This document shows, in pieces, positions 35,652 to 46,450 of a stretch of DNA of 64,000 nucleotides. The stretch spans positions 2,542,001-2,606,000 of the forward strand of contig JAUKUA010000006.1 of NCBI GenBank assembly GCA_030549175.1, written 5' to 3'. A model generated the notes under the pieces. The model was given only the letters and a program-made list of their open reading frames with translations. It was not told the origin of the DNA and did not search any database. A program made the position numbers and the translations under genes. This stretch comes from Lasiosphaeris hirsuta. Taxonomy: Eukaryota > Ascomycota > Sordariomycetes > Sordariales > Lasiosphaeriaceae. The stretch's first letter is position 1, and every line of letters starts with the position of its first letter.

Positions 35652-36886
35652 ATGGCCGAGAAGCCCCCCCTCCCGTTCCAGTACACCTTCATGGCGGGTA
35701 AGTTCGGTCCAGACACGGCCATGCTGGAAAACAGCTCAACTTCCCCGAGTTCGCACGCTGACTAGGACTGCTACCAGGTGCCATTGCCGGAGTTTCTGAA
35801 GCACGTTATCCCTGTCGTCCCAATGCTACGCAATTGAGCTGCTGACACGAGTCTATGCGTAGATTCTAGTTATGTGAGTTGCCTCTGGCTGTTTCCCCGT
35901 GGTCGCGTGTCCCGGAAGCTGACCCAATTCGCCTGATAGGTACCCCCTGGATGTCGTCAAGACCCGAGTGTGAGCAGCGTCCGCCGAGCCGAACCTCCAG
36001 CGCCCGACTAATCCCCCGGCTAGACAGCTCCAGACCGGCACGGGCGGCCCCGATCACTACAATGGCATGTTAGATTGCTTCCGCAAGATCGTGCGCAACG
36101 AGGGGTATGCACTCCGCTCGAACAAGCCGGCTGGGCTAGCACGATACTGATCTCCGGTGCAGTTTCTCGAGGCTCTACCGCGGTATCACGGCGCCCATCC
36201 TGATGGAGGCTCCCAAGCGTGCCACCAAGTTTGCTGCCAACGACAAGTGGGGCAAGTTCTACCGTGACGCATTTGGCCAGGTCAAGATGACGCAGAGCTT
36301 GTCGGTTCTAACCGGAGCTTCGGCCGGCGCAACGGAGGCCTTTGTCGTCGTGCCCTTCGAGCTAGTCAAGATCAGGCTACAAGACAAGACCTCAGGCGGC
36401 AAGTACAACGGCATGATCGACGTGGTGGTCAAGACGGTGCGCAACGAAGGCATCCTGGCCATGTACAACGGTCTCGAGTCAACCCTGTGGCGCCACATCC
36501 TCTGGAACGCCGGCTACTTCGGCTGTATTTTCCAGGTCCGGGAATGGATCCCCAAGGCCAGCGACAAGAAGGGCCAGATGGTGAACGACATCGTCGCCGG
36601 TTCCATCGGTGGCACCGTTGGTACCATCGTCAACACCCCCTTGGACGTGGTCAAGTCGCGTATCCAGAACACCATCAAGGTTCCCGGACAAGTGGCCAAG
36701 TACAACTGGGCTTTCCCGGCTGTCGCCACAGTCGCTAGGGAAGAGGGATTCGCAGCTCTCTACAAGGGCTTCCTGCCCAAGGTCCTCAGACTGGGACCCG
36801 GCGGTGGTATCTTGCTCGTGGTCTACACCGGAGTCATGGATTTCTTCCGCAACATGAGGGATGCGCAGGAGGCTGCCAAGTTATAG
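35652..36886 (+). CDS. odc1: Mitochondrial 2-oxodicarboxylate carrier
   Basis: Six exons: 35652..35697, 35778..35800, 35863..35873, 35940..35969, 36024..36104, 36163..36886; 304 aa. The three solute-carrier repeats show PLDVVKTR, PFELVKIR and PLDVVKSR, each with the Px[DE]xx[KR]x[KR] signature. The spliced N-terminal part reads FMAGAIAGVSEILVMYPLDV, as expected for Odc1/Odc2. The carrier exchanges 2-oxoadipate and 2-oxoglutarate across the inner mitochondrial membrane, linking lysine metabolism to the TCA cycle. Two oddities: the intron at 35801 starts GCACGT, so it is inferred to be a GC-AG intron (no GT donor keeps the conserved frame), and exon 3 is just 11 nt. Five of six exons are packed into the first 450 bp. 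Confidence 0.94.
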
Positions 36887-37224
36887 TAGATGGTTTGGCT
36901 AGTTGGGAGTTGACGTTGGCAATGTATGTATGGATGGATGCGGCATGGACATGCAACAAAAGCTGGTTGTTTTGGCTGGTCAAGGGTCAATCTGGGTGTT
37001 TTTAGACTTTAAAAAGGCATCACTTACGGTCAACTCTTTTTGGGCTCGAGACGTTACTTGACTCCCATTGTTTTGCTTCTGACACATTTTTGTGATGGAA
37101 CCTTGTTTATTACTCCTTGTGGAATACACCTGACCATGCTTACAGATACGATGATAAGCCTTCTCCACACATTATGTCTCCATAGGATCCAATTGCAGCA
37201 CATAACTTCATCAATCAGCATAAA
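36887..37224. other. Intergenic, no gene seen
   Basis: 3' flank of the carrier gene leading to the initiator tRNA; nothing else supported. Confidence 0.5.
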
Positions 37225-37296
37225 AGCTGCGTGGCGCAGTGGAAGCGCGCCGGGCTCATAACCCGGAGGTCGTTGGATCGAAACCAACCGCAGCTA
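37225..37296 (+). tRNA. Initiator tRNA-Met (CAT), no intron
   Basis: Acceptor strands AGCTGCG and CGCAGCT pair fully, with the A1-T72 pair typical of eukaryotic initiators. The anticodon arm CCGGGCTCATAACCCGG has the three G-C pairs next to the loop. The T loop reads ATCGAAA instead of TTCGA, another initiator mark. Discriminator base is A, and a TTTCTTTTT tract follows. Confidence 0.96.
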
Positions 37297-37880
37297 TTTC
37301 TTTTTGACATTTTCACTCAAAGTTATCTTGGTTTTGATCTCCAATGTGTACTTTTGCCAGACCACCCCTTAAAGGGTGTGTCCCCCATACGTCAAAAGTT
37401 AATAGTTGAGAGTATGGAGCTCCTCACTCTCGACAGGGAGTGAATGTGCAAATCATCACTTTCTATCAGAGTTTACACCGCGAGAATTAAGCCCCTCTAT
37501 TTCTAGCGCCCTCTTTATATCGTTGGCTCAAGTTTCCCCGAATATCCTTCACAGTATGCCTTGGAATCAACAAGGGGGCATTTGGGGCTCATCAAGTTGT
37601 ACTTGCTTCTCAATTAGCACTAACACGCCGATGGCGACTCTTGTTTCGCTTTGGCTTGTAAAGTTCTGAGCCATGCCATTTGTTCGATCTTTTCGATTCT
37701 TCTCCTTGTTGTTGCTCTCTCCCCCTTCCTTTCCTATCCATGTCCATCATGGTAGCAGTGGTTGCAAATATTACGACACCTCGATTAATGATGCGCTCCT
37801 CATTCTCCCGCTGGATGAATCTCTGCAGTAACCCTCAACCTTGAGGGAATGCATCCTGGGTTATCCACTACCGTCAGCGA
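37297..37880. other. Intergenic, no gene seen
   Basis: AT-richer spacer between tRNA-Met and the repeat array; only short frames. Confidence 0.5.
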
Positions 37881-39020
37881 ATGCCGGGAGAACAATCTGA
37901 TTTTGAAGCAAAAGGAGCATGCGGGTCAAGATCCTCACGTAATTTTAAACATCCTCGAAATCGCCGAAATCGCCAAACTCGCCGACCTGTGAACTCCTCA
38001 AACTCAACAACTCGAAAACTCGTCAACTCGTCAGCTCGTCAGCTCGTCAACTCATCAAATTCTTAAACTCGTCGAACTTGCCAGGCTCTTCAAACTCCCT
38101 TATCCCTTGCATTGTTCTCAAGCAAAACAAGGAAGGCTGCCAGAGGTAGAGGGCACACGCGGGTCAGATTCCCCCGTAATTCCAAATTTCCTCAAGTTCT
38201 CCAAACTTCCCTATCTATCTCGTCATTCTCGAGTAGTTCAACAAGGCAGGCCGCCAGTATTGGAAGACACACGCGGGTCTGAATCCCCACGTAATTTTAA
38301 ATACCATCGAGCTCGTCAAACTTCCTTATCATTCTCGTCATTCTCAAACAGTTCGACGAGGAAGGCCGCCAGCAGTGGAAGGCACACGCGGGTCAGAATC
38401 CCCACGTAATCTTAAATATCCTCAAACTCGTCAGATTCGCCAAGGTCGTTAAACTCGCCTATCCCTCTCGCCATTCTTGAACAATTCAGCGAGGAAAGCT
38501 TCCAGCCGTGTGGAAGACGCACGCACGTGTGTCTGAACTACGCCCTAAGCTCACCACCTATCTATTATTTATTTCCCAAAGTCCACCAACTTCTTTATTC
38601 TTTCTACATCCACACACCCTTCGCATCACCAACATCCAAGAAAGAAAGACCACTACCATCAGTACTGCATTCAGGGAGGCAGAGGGCACAGGCGGGTCTG
38701 AATAACTCTCGAAACGCACCACTTCTTCAGGCTTATATATTCCTCGAAGTCTACAGGCTTTCTATTTTCTTTCTCTCAACACGCGACTCACATCACTAGC
38801 AAGAAAATCCAAAAAGAACACCTCAGAATTCGACACCGCAGCCAGGTCAAGTGGAAGGTACACGCGGGTCAGAATCCCCATGCTATTTTATTTAGCACGC
38901 CGTTTATCCTTCTTTACTTATCCTTGACATCTTCCAACACCTCCTTTCCCCCCTCACCCATCAGCAACTCCACGGCGAGGTGGAAGGCACACGCGAGCCT
39001 GAACTACTCCCAAGTCCACC
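37881..39020 (+). repeat. Array of degenerate ~120-175 bp repeats
   Basis: At least eight copies of a core close to GGAAGGCACACGCGGGTC followed by AGAATCCCCACGTAATTTT. The cores lie near 37920, 38150, 38270, 38387, 38515, 38690, 38863 and 38990. The best copies (about 38107-38520) also share the block before the core (CTCGTCATTCTC, then GAGGAAGGCCGCCAG) and the AACTCGTC-rich block after it. A short AACTCGTC/AGCTCGTC tandem sits at about 38015-38060. Copies become less alike toward the right. The array ends about 230 bp before the F-box-like gene, so it may fall in that gene's promoter. Confidence 0.8.
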
Positions 39021-39250
39021 AGCTTCGCCATTTATTCTCCCAAGTCGGCTAACTTCATTATTCTTCTCCGTCTACACACAACTCACATCCTCGACACCAA
39101 AACAGAACAAACACAGCCAGCTTATCAGCCTCCGGCACTGATTCTTCGTCTATACCCTCGCCCATTCACATATGGCCCGTGCCCTTCCGTTCGGCCGTGA
39201 TTCTTCGTCTGAACATTTATCAGCGCTAACGAGAGCATCAGAGGAACACA

Positions 39251-41593
39251 ATGGACGGAAATTACGACGTCAATAAAGGAGCCTCTGATCATCCCGGAGG
39301 GGCCTCGGGCTCTGCCAACCAGGCCCCTGGAGTTCCCGAGAACTCCCCTCCTCCAGGTGGCCAGACCTTCACGGCCGGCGACATCACGATTGTGCACACG
39401 TGCGTGGATGCCAACTGTGGCAACCAAAAAATCATTCTCGTTACTGAGATCCAGCGCCTGAGGGATCTTGTTGACCAGCAGAGTGCCTCTTTGGGGAGTG
39501 AGCAAGATTTGAGAAACCATATCGAAGCCCTCGAAAGAAAGCTAAACCCGCCCAAGCATCACAAGCGAGTAAGTAAAAAGCCCCTCCTCCCTTGTCGCCA
39601 TGAGACGTCAATTTCGGATCAAAATGTCTTTTCTGGTGTCGAGAAGACCTTTTGGATGGCTAAAAAGGCCATTTTGCACTGAAAAGAGGGGTTTTGGGAT
39701 CCAAAAAAGGGGTTGGAAGATGGCTAACAGGCCTCTTCCCCCACCGAATAGATCTGGCCTGTCAAGCTTCGACACTTCTTGGGGCACCGTGACAGCCCCA
39801 CTCGAATGCCGTATAAGGCCTTGTACGCCCTCAGCTGCAAGGAAGAGAACATGAGCACCAAGATTGAGGGTGTTCATCCCGATGTCAAGCTCATCGCGCC
39901 TCCCACGACCTACGATGATGAGGGCCTTCCTACGGGATTTGCCGTCAAGGAGCCAGAGCCTGTTGTTGTGTTCCCGGCCGGGGCCCAGCCCTTCCGGTTC
40001 ATGGGCCTGCCGCCGATGGTCCAAGCCGAGATCTTCAAGATGTGGCTCTGGAAGGCGGAACAACTGATCCACTGCTTCTCCAGACTGGACCCCTTGGTTG
40101 AGCCTGACGACTTCCCTGGTGCCGCCGAGCTAGGCGACAGACGGACCGGTTTCAGGAACCGTTTCTACTGGGGCCCGCGCGGCTGCAGCATTACCTATGA
40201 CGGCCACAAGCCCGGAGATTTGCTGAAGGTCCTGCTCGTCTGCAAGCACTTCCTGTTTATCGGCAGCCATTGCTTCTATGGCCTAAACACGTTTGCATTC
40301 TCGAGCCTCGGCGAGTTCTACCGCTTCTGCAACGGCATCGGAGCCGCGCGCACCGACCGGCTCCAGAACTTGGAGATCACCCTGCTGGGAAACCAGCATA
40401 TCACGCTCAAGCCCGAACCTCGACGCAACGGCGCCCCGCGTGCCAACAAGCAAGCCGCCTCGCTGCGAACGCACGCGCTCTGCCGGTTGACCGAGTGTCA
40501 CCGCCTGCGCACGCTTGTAGTCCACGTCAACGAAAGTGGAAGCAGCTATGTCCGCCGTCGATACGAGGGCAAAGAGCTCATCAAGTGGATGGCAGGCAAG
40601 ACGGCCGGCCAGCCAAACCACCGCAAACTGCGAGCCCTGCGAACGGTCCAGGGCATGGATTTCATTTACCAGCTGCGCGGCATGATCTGGGTACGCTTCT
40701 ATGATCTGACCCGGGAGATGGAAGCCGACAACGGCAGCCGTTTTACCATCAAGGACTGGTCTTTCACTGAAGATGTCATGAACACCAGCACCATGAGGAA
40801 GGTGGAGAGCCGGCGCGAGCGATGCCAGCTGGAGAATCTTGCCGAGTTGGAGGGCCTCGAAAACTACCAGCCGAGCGACAACTCCTGGAAAGTCGTCAAG
40901 ACTTTCTTCGTGGATGACGAGGAGGCGGCGAGAGACGCTAAAGCGTTTGATGATTCGCGACAGAACCACGGGGACGTGGACTTGCCCTCAATAGTCAGCT
41001 ACAGCGAAAACGGCAATAATCGCTCCTTGAACCTGTCGGACGCCGATTCCAGCCTTGGCCAGGGCTCTGCTTCGAGCGCCGACGACGAGGCCGGATCTGA
41101 CGGTGATTCGTCGTCGTCTTCATCTCCTGGCGATGATTCGGACTCTGATTCCGATGATGACGATGGCCCCAATGTGGGCGGCAATGGCGCTGTCCCGCAA
41201 CCCGGCCCAGGCGTCGTGGCCATATCGGATGACTCCTCGTCCACGTCCAGCTCCAGCTCCAGCTCCAGCTCCAGCTCATCCGACTCCGAGTCTGACTCCA
41301 ACTCTGAGTCTGACTCCAACTCTTCTGACTCCTCGGGTTCAAATGGCAGCTCCTCTGACAGCTCCTCCAACGGCCCCTCGCCTGCTAGCGGTAATGACGC
41401 AAACTGGCCGATCACCTTGTCGAGCGATGACGAGTCCTCAAACTCTGACTCTGACTCGGACTCCAACTCGAGCTCGAGCAGCGGCCTCTTCGTTAATCAG
41501 CGCATGCCCTGGGACGCGCCCCCGCCGACCAGCGGCCCTGCAGCGGCCGCAATCGCCCCCCTCGACGGGCACCCTCGTTCCCAGCTCCCGTGA
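39251..41593 (+). CDS. F-box-like protein with acidic Ser/Asp-rich tail; 3' end probably frameshifted
   Basis: Exons 39251..39568 and 39752..41593; 719 aa in the frame as it stands. The 183-nt intron runs GTAAGT to GAATAG. Residues 1-106 contain a short coiled coil (EIQRLRDLVDQQ...HIEALERKLN). At ~186-215 the sequence PFRFMGLPPMVQAEIFKMWL looks like the F-box-like start of a fungal family. The middle holds a globular basic region (LTECHRLRTLVVHVNESGSS). The last ~200 residues are an acidic Ser/Asp/Glu repeat tract. Right after the tract the frame ends at 41593, while a protein-like frame (41590..41982) opens one base over. F-box proteins recruit substrates to SCF ligases, but F-box assignment here is moderate. 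Expression and promoter are unclear because the repeat array lies directly upstream. Confidence 0.75.
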
Positions 41594-41982
41594 ATCCCTT
41601 CTCCTCAGCGCGCTTCCCTTTGAGCAACAACAAACCGCTGCCCTCCTTCGTTAGCATGCAGCGCACGCCCAACTACGAGAACCCGTGGTCCACGGCGCCG
41701 CCGCGCTTCCTCACGCGCAAGTCGAGCCGTCTTTTCGTGACGCCCTCCACGCGCGATTTCGGCGGACGACTGATGCCACCGCTTCCACCGCCTCCACCGC
41801 CCGGCCCGCGGATGCTTATTGACCTGACGGCCGACGATGACGACGACGACGACACCGCGGCGACGGGGTCTAAGCGGGCTGTTGACGAGGCGTTTGGCGA
41901 TGGAGATGGGGGCGCCGCGAACAAACGGCCTAAGTCTGAGCCTCAGGAGGGTGGCCCCGGTGAGGGGTTGGGAGGCTATTAA
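41562..41982 (+). pseudogene. Out-of-frame C-terminal continuation of the F-box-like gene
   Basis: This frame reads VNPFSSARFPLSNNKPLPSF, then PRFLTRKSSRLFVTPSTRDF, then a Pro run, then an Asp run (ADDDDDDD) followed by KRAVDEAF and NKRPKSEP, a nuclear-localisation-like tail. It is convincing coding sequence without its own conserved start. Adding one base in the C6 run at 41556-41561 would join it to the upstream frame. A 41-nt intron at 41492..41532 would also work but gives a poorer junction sequence. Confidence 0.55.
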
Positions 41983-42518
41983 GGGGTTCTGTCAAGGGCT
42001 TTTTTTTTTTTTTTTGGAATGCAACAGGGGTTTTGGGAAGGGGAGAAGGGGGTGATTAGGACGTGGGAAGGGGTTTTCAATCTGGGAAAACGCCTCGAGG
42101 GACGGGCACTAGGGGTTTGAAGGAGAAAATAAGCGGTTCATAGGTTTGTGTTTAGTCATCTCTCTCAGGGGCACGATTGCCATTTCATGGTCTTTAAAGG
42201 CCCTTTTTTGGATCCGTTGACCCCTTTTTGGGTCAGTCGGAGGGGGTGGAACATAATCGGTGAGGCGTCTTGATTTCGCCAAAATAGCATCAGTTTGGTT
42301 TTCAACTCCTTTTCAGTATTGCACTCGGCATCACAGGTAGTCAACATACCCCAAAGAAAATTGAAAAATGTGGTTCAACACCACACCCAAAAACCCGGGC
42401 CACCCATACGGTTGAATGCGAAAAGTCACGTGACACAGCACGTGATCGTGCACGGGCTACATCACGTGACAGAAACAGTGAACTTTGAACGACGCTTGAT
42501 TCTATGCTAGTATGGCTC
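41983..42518. other. Convergent spacer with three CACGTG boxes
   Basis: Lies between the 3' ends of the F-box-like gene and bud22. It holds a T-run (about 42000-42015) and three palindromic CACGTG sites at 42427, 42439 and 42463, two preceded by T (TCACGTG). No ORF is supported. Confidence 0.6.
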
Positions 42519-44105
42519 TCAGTCAAACGTAATCTTGGTCCCCTGGAACGCGATACTCTTCTCCATCTGCTCCTTGGCCTTCCTCTTGGCCTCCCAACTG
42601 GGATGCAACGGGCCCTCATCGTCCCTCTTCCGCACTGGCGGCTCCCTCTTCTTCTGCTCCACCACGGGTTCCTCCGCGCCCCTCTGTCCCCTGGCACCCA
42701 GGGGGTTCCGTATCCCCCTCTTCCACGGCTTACCGCTGTCCCCATCCACAGCACCCCTCTTGGCATCCCACCCCGAGTCTCTCCCCCAAGTCAAAGCTGC
42801 AGCCGCCTCCTTCTTCAGGTGTAGCGCCTCCTGCTTGTACCGCTTCTCCCAGATAGCCTGCCGGGCACGCTGGCCGCGCCGGTTCTTGCGTGGCGCCATG
42901 TCGATGTCTGATATATCCGACCCTGACCCCGATATGTAGCCACCCATGAGGGAAGGGAGGAAGGTTGACCCCGTCAGGGGCCCCGTGATGGGTGCCACCT
43001 TTGACTCTTTGGACTTCTTCCGCGGGGGCAACACATCTGGCCCTGATCCTGAGTCGGAGCCCGAGTCTGAGCCAGCGTCAGAGTCGGGGCTTGCAACGCG
43101 GTTGTCGCCAAAGTCAGAACCTGAGTCTGAGGCGGGCGGTTTCGCGCGTTTTGTCCTGGTCTTGAGTTGGGGTTCTTGATCATCGAAACCGACAAAGGAG
43201 GATTCAGAGCCTGAATCGGAGCCTACGTCAGAGCCGGCATCAGACCCGGCATCAGATCCGCTGTCTTCCCCCTCGTCTGAGGTGATTGCCATGGGGTCGA
43301 GGGCATCGTCATCGTCAACTTCAGCGTCGTCGCTTTCCTCATCGGCGTCTTCGTCTTCTCTTATCTCCATCGGGTCGGGATCGCCGGGGACAGGTTTCCG
43401 GCTACGAGCTGCCCGTTTTAATGCTTCCCGGTTAGGCGCATCCCCCTCATCGTCGGATGATGCGAGTAGATCGTCAAGTTCTGCAATTGCGCGCTCCTCT
43501 TCTTCCACGTCGATCTTGCTTTCTAGACCCTTGCCCGATTTTAACTTGGCCTGCTCCTTTTCTTTGCCCTTGGCACCAGGAGTCGCCTCATCCTTTGCTG
43601 GCTTTTTGCCTTTGCCCTTCTTCTCCGGCACAGGGACCCCTATTGCAGTACATATCCCGGCAACTGCCCTGTCCAGCACGGTGCGGACCTCAATGCGGCC
43701 GCATAGACTGCTGGTGACATTGTGCAGCGCAGCTTTCTCGTCTTCTGTCAAATCGGGCTTTGGAATTCCGGCTTTGATCTCGGCGGGCAGTTTTGGCGAT
43801 TCGGCAATGGACTTGAAGCGAAGCAGCGCAGAGCACAAATGGGCGTGGGCTGCTTGGTGCAGGTCAAGCGACTAGCACTGGTTAGCGAGCGTTCTGACGG
43901 CCAAGCATATTCTCCTACCAACCTTCAGCACAAAAATCTCATTCTGCAGACGGGCCTTCTTGTCGGCCGTTGCCTTCGGATCGCGGACTCGCTTGGACAG
44001 CCGCTGCCTCTCGAAACCCTTGGCCGCCTTGAGGGCATGATGCAGCTCGTCCCTGTAGCGGGTGAGGAGCTCCTCGGGGTTGTCTTCACGCTTTCTTTTG
44101 GGCAT
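42519..44105 (-). CDS. bud22: Bud22-family ribosome biogenesis protein
   Basis: Exons 44105..43923 and 43871..42519; 511 aa. The 51-nt intron uses GTTGGT and TGCTAG. It opens with MPKRKREDNPEELLTRYRDE, a Lys/Arg-rich helical N-terminus. The middle is rich in Asp/Glu/Ser, with SGSDAGSDAGSD-type repeats. The C-terminal block holds the most conserved part, including HPSWEAKRKAKEQMEKSIAF and ending GTKITFD, which is the Bud22 signature end. Yeast Bud22 is a nucleolar factor of the small-subunit processome needed for 18S rRNA maturation. The gene sits head to head with cdc31, sharing a 588-bp promoter region. Confidence 0.93.
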
Positions 44106-44693
44106 ATTAGTTTCCGGTGTGTGTGATAGCTTCTTTGTTGTACTTGGTCAATCGGCTCGAAGTCAAATCGCATTCGACAATCGACGACGGGGCGAGGCCT
44201 CGCAAAAATAACCGATACCCCGCTACAAGATTTTTTAGCGGGCCAGAAGGCTTAGCTTGCGCACGGGGTCCTGCACCGCCCCACGATAACCTTCCGCGCA
44301 TAGCATGGGGCGCATAGACGCACCCGTCGACGCGTAAAGTGGATTTGGGGAAGGACGCGCCTCCGGCCCATACCATCTTTGTTCTCCAACCTCGTTGGGG
44401 GAAGCGATTGGGAGGGGCACAGTGCATCGCATCGCATCCAGCCAGCGACGGGCATCACCACACCAGCACATGCAACATCCGCCATGCGTCCAAGGAAACA
44501 CATTGCTCCATATCACCAGCACCTATTGACTCGACCGTGCCGTTCGCACGCGACGACCTGATACGACCCCCCGAGCTGCGTAACCCCTCGACGATTTGTT
44601 TCCTTTTGACGAATACCCATTGCGAAAACTTGCTCACCAATTGACCTGCCGCCCCCGCCTCAATCCCGTCGCAACCGCAGCCGCCCTTACACG
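44106..44693. promoter_or_regulatory. Divergent promoter of bud22 and cdc31
   Basis: 588 bp between two divergent start codons. It has a pyrimidine-rich tract near 44640-44690 on the cdc31 side. No TATA-like or known operator site could be assigned with confidence. Confidence 0.5.
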
Positions 44694-45293
44694 ATGGCAT
44701 CCTCGGCGCGGGCAATACAATACACAATCCCCTCACGGGAAGACTTTAACAAGCTATCCGACGAGCAGAAAACGCGCGTAGGGGAAGCCGTAGGTCAAAC
44801 CCCCTTGTCTACCTACACCACCAGCTAACCACCCCTCTGCGCGGCCCTACAGTTCGAACTCTTCGACTCTAACAAAGACGGGCTACTCACCTACGAGGAA
44901 TTCCGCTTCGTGCTGCGCGCCCTCGGTTTCGAGCTGCCCAAGCCGCAGACGTATGACCTGCTCGTGCGCCACGGCCAGAAACCCGCCAGCTGGCCGCTCG
45001 ACCAGGAGTGTCCGCCGGTGCACCGGCTCTTCAGCCTTCCCACGACACAGGCCATCGCCGGCTCGCTCATCCGCCAGCGCGACCCCAAGGAGGAGCTGCG
45101 CCGCGCCTTTCGCCTGTTCGACATCGACGGCAAGGGCATGATCACGCAGGAGGACCTGAGGAGGGTGAGCAAGCAGGTGGGCAACAACATACCGGATGCC
45201 GACATTGCTGCCATGGTCGAGGAGTTTGACGCGTCGGGCAAGGGCGGGGTAGATGAGGATGAGTTTTTGAGGTTGATGATGTCGAAGAAGTAG
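44694..45293 (+). CDS. cdc31: Centrin-like EF-hand protein (Cdc31)
   Basis: Exons 44694..44789 and 44853..45293; 178 aa. The intron is 63 nt (GTAGGT ... CCTACAG). EF-hand 1 reads FDSNKDGLLTYEEF, EF-hand 3 FDIDGKGMITQEDL and EF-hand 4 FDASGKGGVDEDEF. The second hand is replaced by a longer loop around SWPLDQECPPVHRLFSLPTT that lacks the Asp/Glu spacing for calcium binding, as in other filamentous-ascomycete Cdc31 proteins as I remember them. Centrin is a spindle pole body component also found in nuclear pore, TREX-2 and DNA repair complexes. Start chosen at ATG 44694 because the next residues (SREDFNKLSDEQ) lead into EF-hand 1. The conserved spacing EELRRAFRLFD and VGNNIPDADIAAMVEEFD supports centrin over calmodulin. 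Confidence 0.9.
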
Positions 45294-46066
45294 AGAGAGT
45301 TTTTGATACCCGATTAATTGGTTGGACGAGATAGAAAAGGAGGGCCGGCTTGTATTTTCTTGTGCCTTTGGATCAGAGCTGATGAGGGTACTAGGAAAAT
45401 GAAGCCCGTTGAACCTTTTCAGCAGGCGCGGGCAAGGTCCTTTTTTTTTTTTTTCTTTTTTTTTTTTTTGGTATCTCATATGGTTGCGCCAGCAGGATCA
45501 GTGTCTGGTGAGATTTTGACGTTTTGTTCACACATCGGATGAATAAGAAGAGCGCCCTATCCACTGTTATACTCATACCATTACAACCAGTTTGCTTGTG
45601 CAGCGCATTTTTGCATAGGCGGGGTTGTTTGTGGGCGGCTGCTTGCTTTCGAACATCGGCCAGCTTTCCTTTTCAAGACAACGGGGCTCAGTGTTCACAT
45701 CCTAGCCGCACCGAGCTGCCAATGTGATGCCCGTGCTAGCAGCTAATAGGCGGCGAGAAGAGAGAAAGCATGTCTCAGGATGCAAAAGATGATGTGCGCA
45801 GAGGCCCGCAGCCCCTCGCAACACCAATCCCTTGCATTGCCTCCTCGGCGTCCCCTCTGCTTCATCCCGCTTCTTTGCTCGCAGACCCACTACGCGGCAG
45901 CACTGCTCAAATCTCGCCATTCAACACGAGAAATTCTTACTTCCGTCTCCGTCCAAGCCCGCCGCGCCCGCGTCGCTCCCACCCCCTGACCAACAACAAC
46001 AACACCAACAACACCAATAATAACAATCGCGAGACCCAATTCACTTCGAAACCCCAAGCCAGAAAA
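45294..46066. other. Intergenic with T-rich tract
   Basis: Holds a T-run interrupted by C (about 45439-45470) after cdc31 and the 5' flank of the coiled-coil gene. An in-frame upstream ATG at 45770 exists, but the extension reads as low-complexity Ser/Pro/Asn. Confidence 0.5.
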
Positions 46067-46450
46067 ATGGCCAAACCTGCTCCCCAGGACGACCGCTTCA
46101 TCAAGCAGGTCCTCGAGGCCCGGAACCAGCACCTCCAGAAAGAGAACCGCCGTCTGCAGAGCGTCCTTAAGGAGGCCAACGCTCGCATCGCCGCCCTGGA
46201 GCGCCGGGCTAAGAACCCGGCACCCGCGAACGGCGAAGCGGCCAAGCCCCCGCAAAACGGCGCCCCGAAGGAGCAGCCTGATGAGAACAAGGCGTTCGTG
46301 AAACTCGAGGAGAGGCTTGAGGGCATGGCGGCCCAGACGGCAAAGATCAACGCTCTGATGGAGCGCGCGGCCAGGGTCCTGGGCCAGCCGGCGAAGAACG
46401 GCCCGTCTAGCGAGGGCAAGCAAGGCCGGAAGGAGAGGCCGGCTGCGTGA
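46067..46450 (+). CDS. Small coiled-coil protein
   Basis: 127 aa from ATG 46067. Nearly all of it is helical: DDRFIKQVLEARNQHLQKEN, then RRLQSVLKEANARIAALERR, then a Pro/Ala hinge and a second helix (FVKLEERLEGMAAQTAKINA). The tail is Lys/Arg/Ala-rich. A longer in-frame start at 45770 would add 99 residues of Pro/Ser/Arg and an Asn run; I prefer 46067 because the coiled coil starts immediately after it. No family name recognised. It is likely nuclear or cytosolic; there is no signal or membrane span. Confidence 0.6.
   Translation: MAKPAPQDDRFIKQVLEARNQHLQKENRRLQSVLKEANARIAALERRAKNPAPANGEAAKPPQNGAPKEQPDENKAFVKLEERLEGMAAQTAKINALMERAARVLGQPAKNGPSSEGKQGRKERPAA

Noticed and set aside
37881..39020. 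Repeat array as CRISPR or as tRNA genes
   Set aside because: Units are long, irregular and diverged, in a eukaryotic genome; no copy has a full cloverleaf, although the core resembles a B box.
41055..41654. 199-codon frame overlapping the Ser/Asp tract
   Set aside because: It is the third reading of a Ser-rich repeat (giving Pro/Ala/Arg/Leu) and does not connect to any conserved sequence.
45770..46066. 99-residue N-terminal extension of the small coiled-coil protein
   Set aside because: An in-frame ATG exists, but the stretch is low-complexity Ser/Pro/Arg with an Asn run, more like 5' leader sequence.
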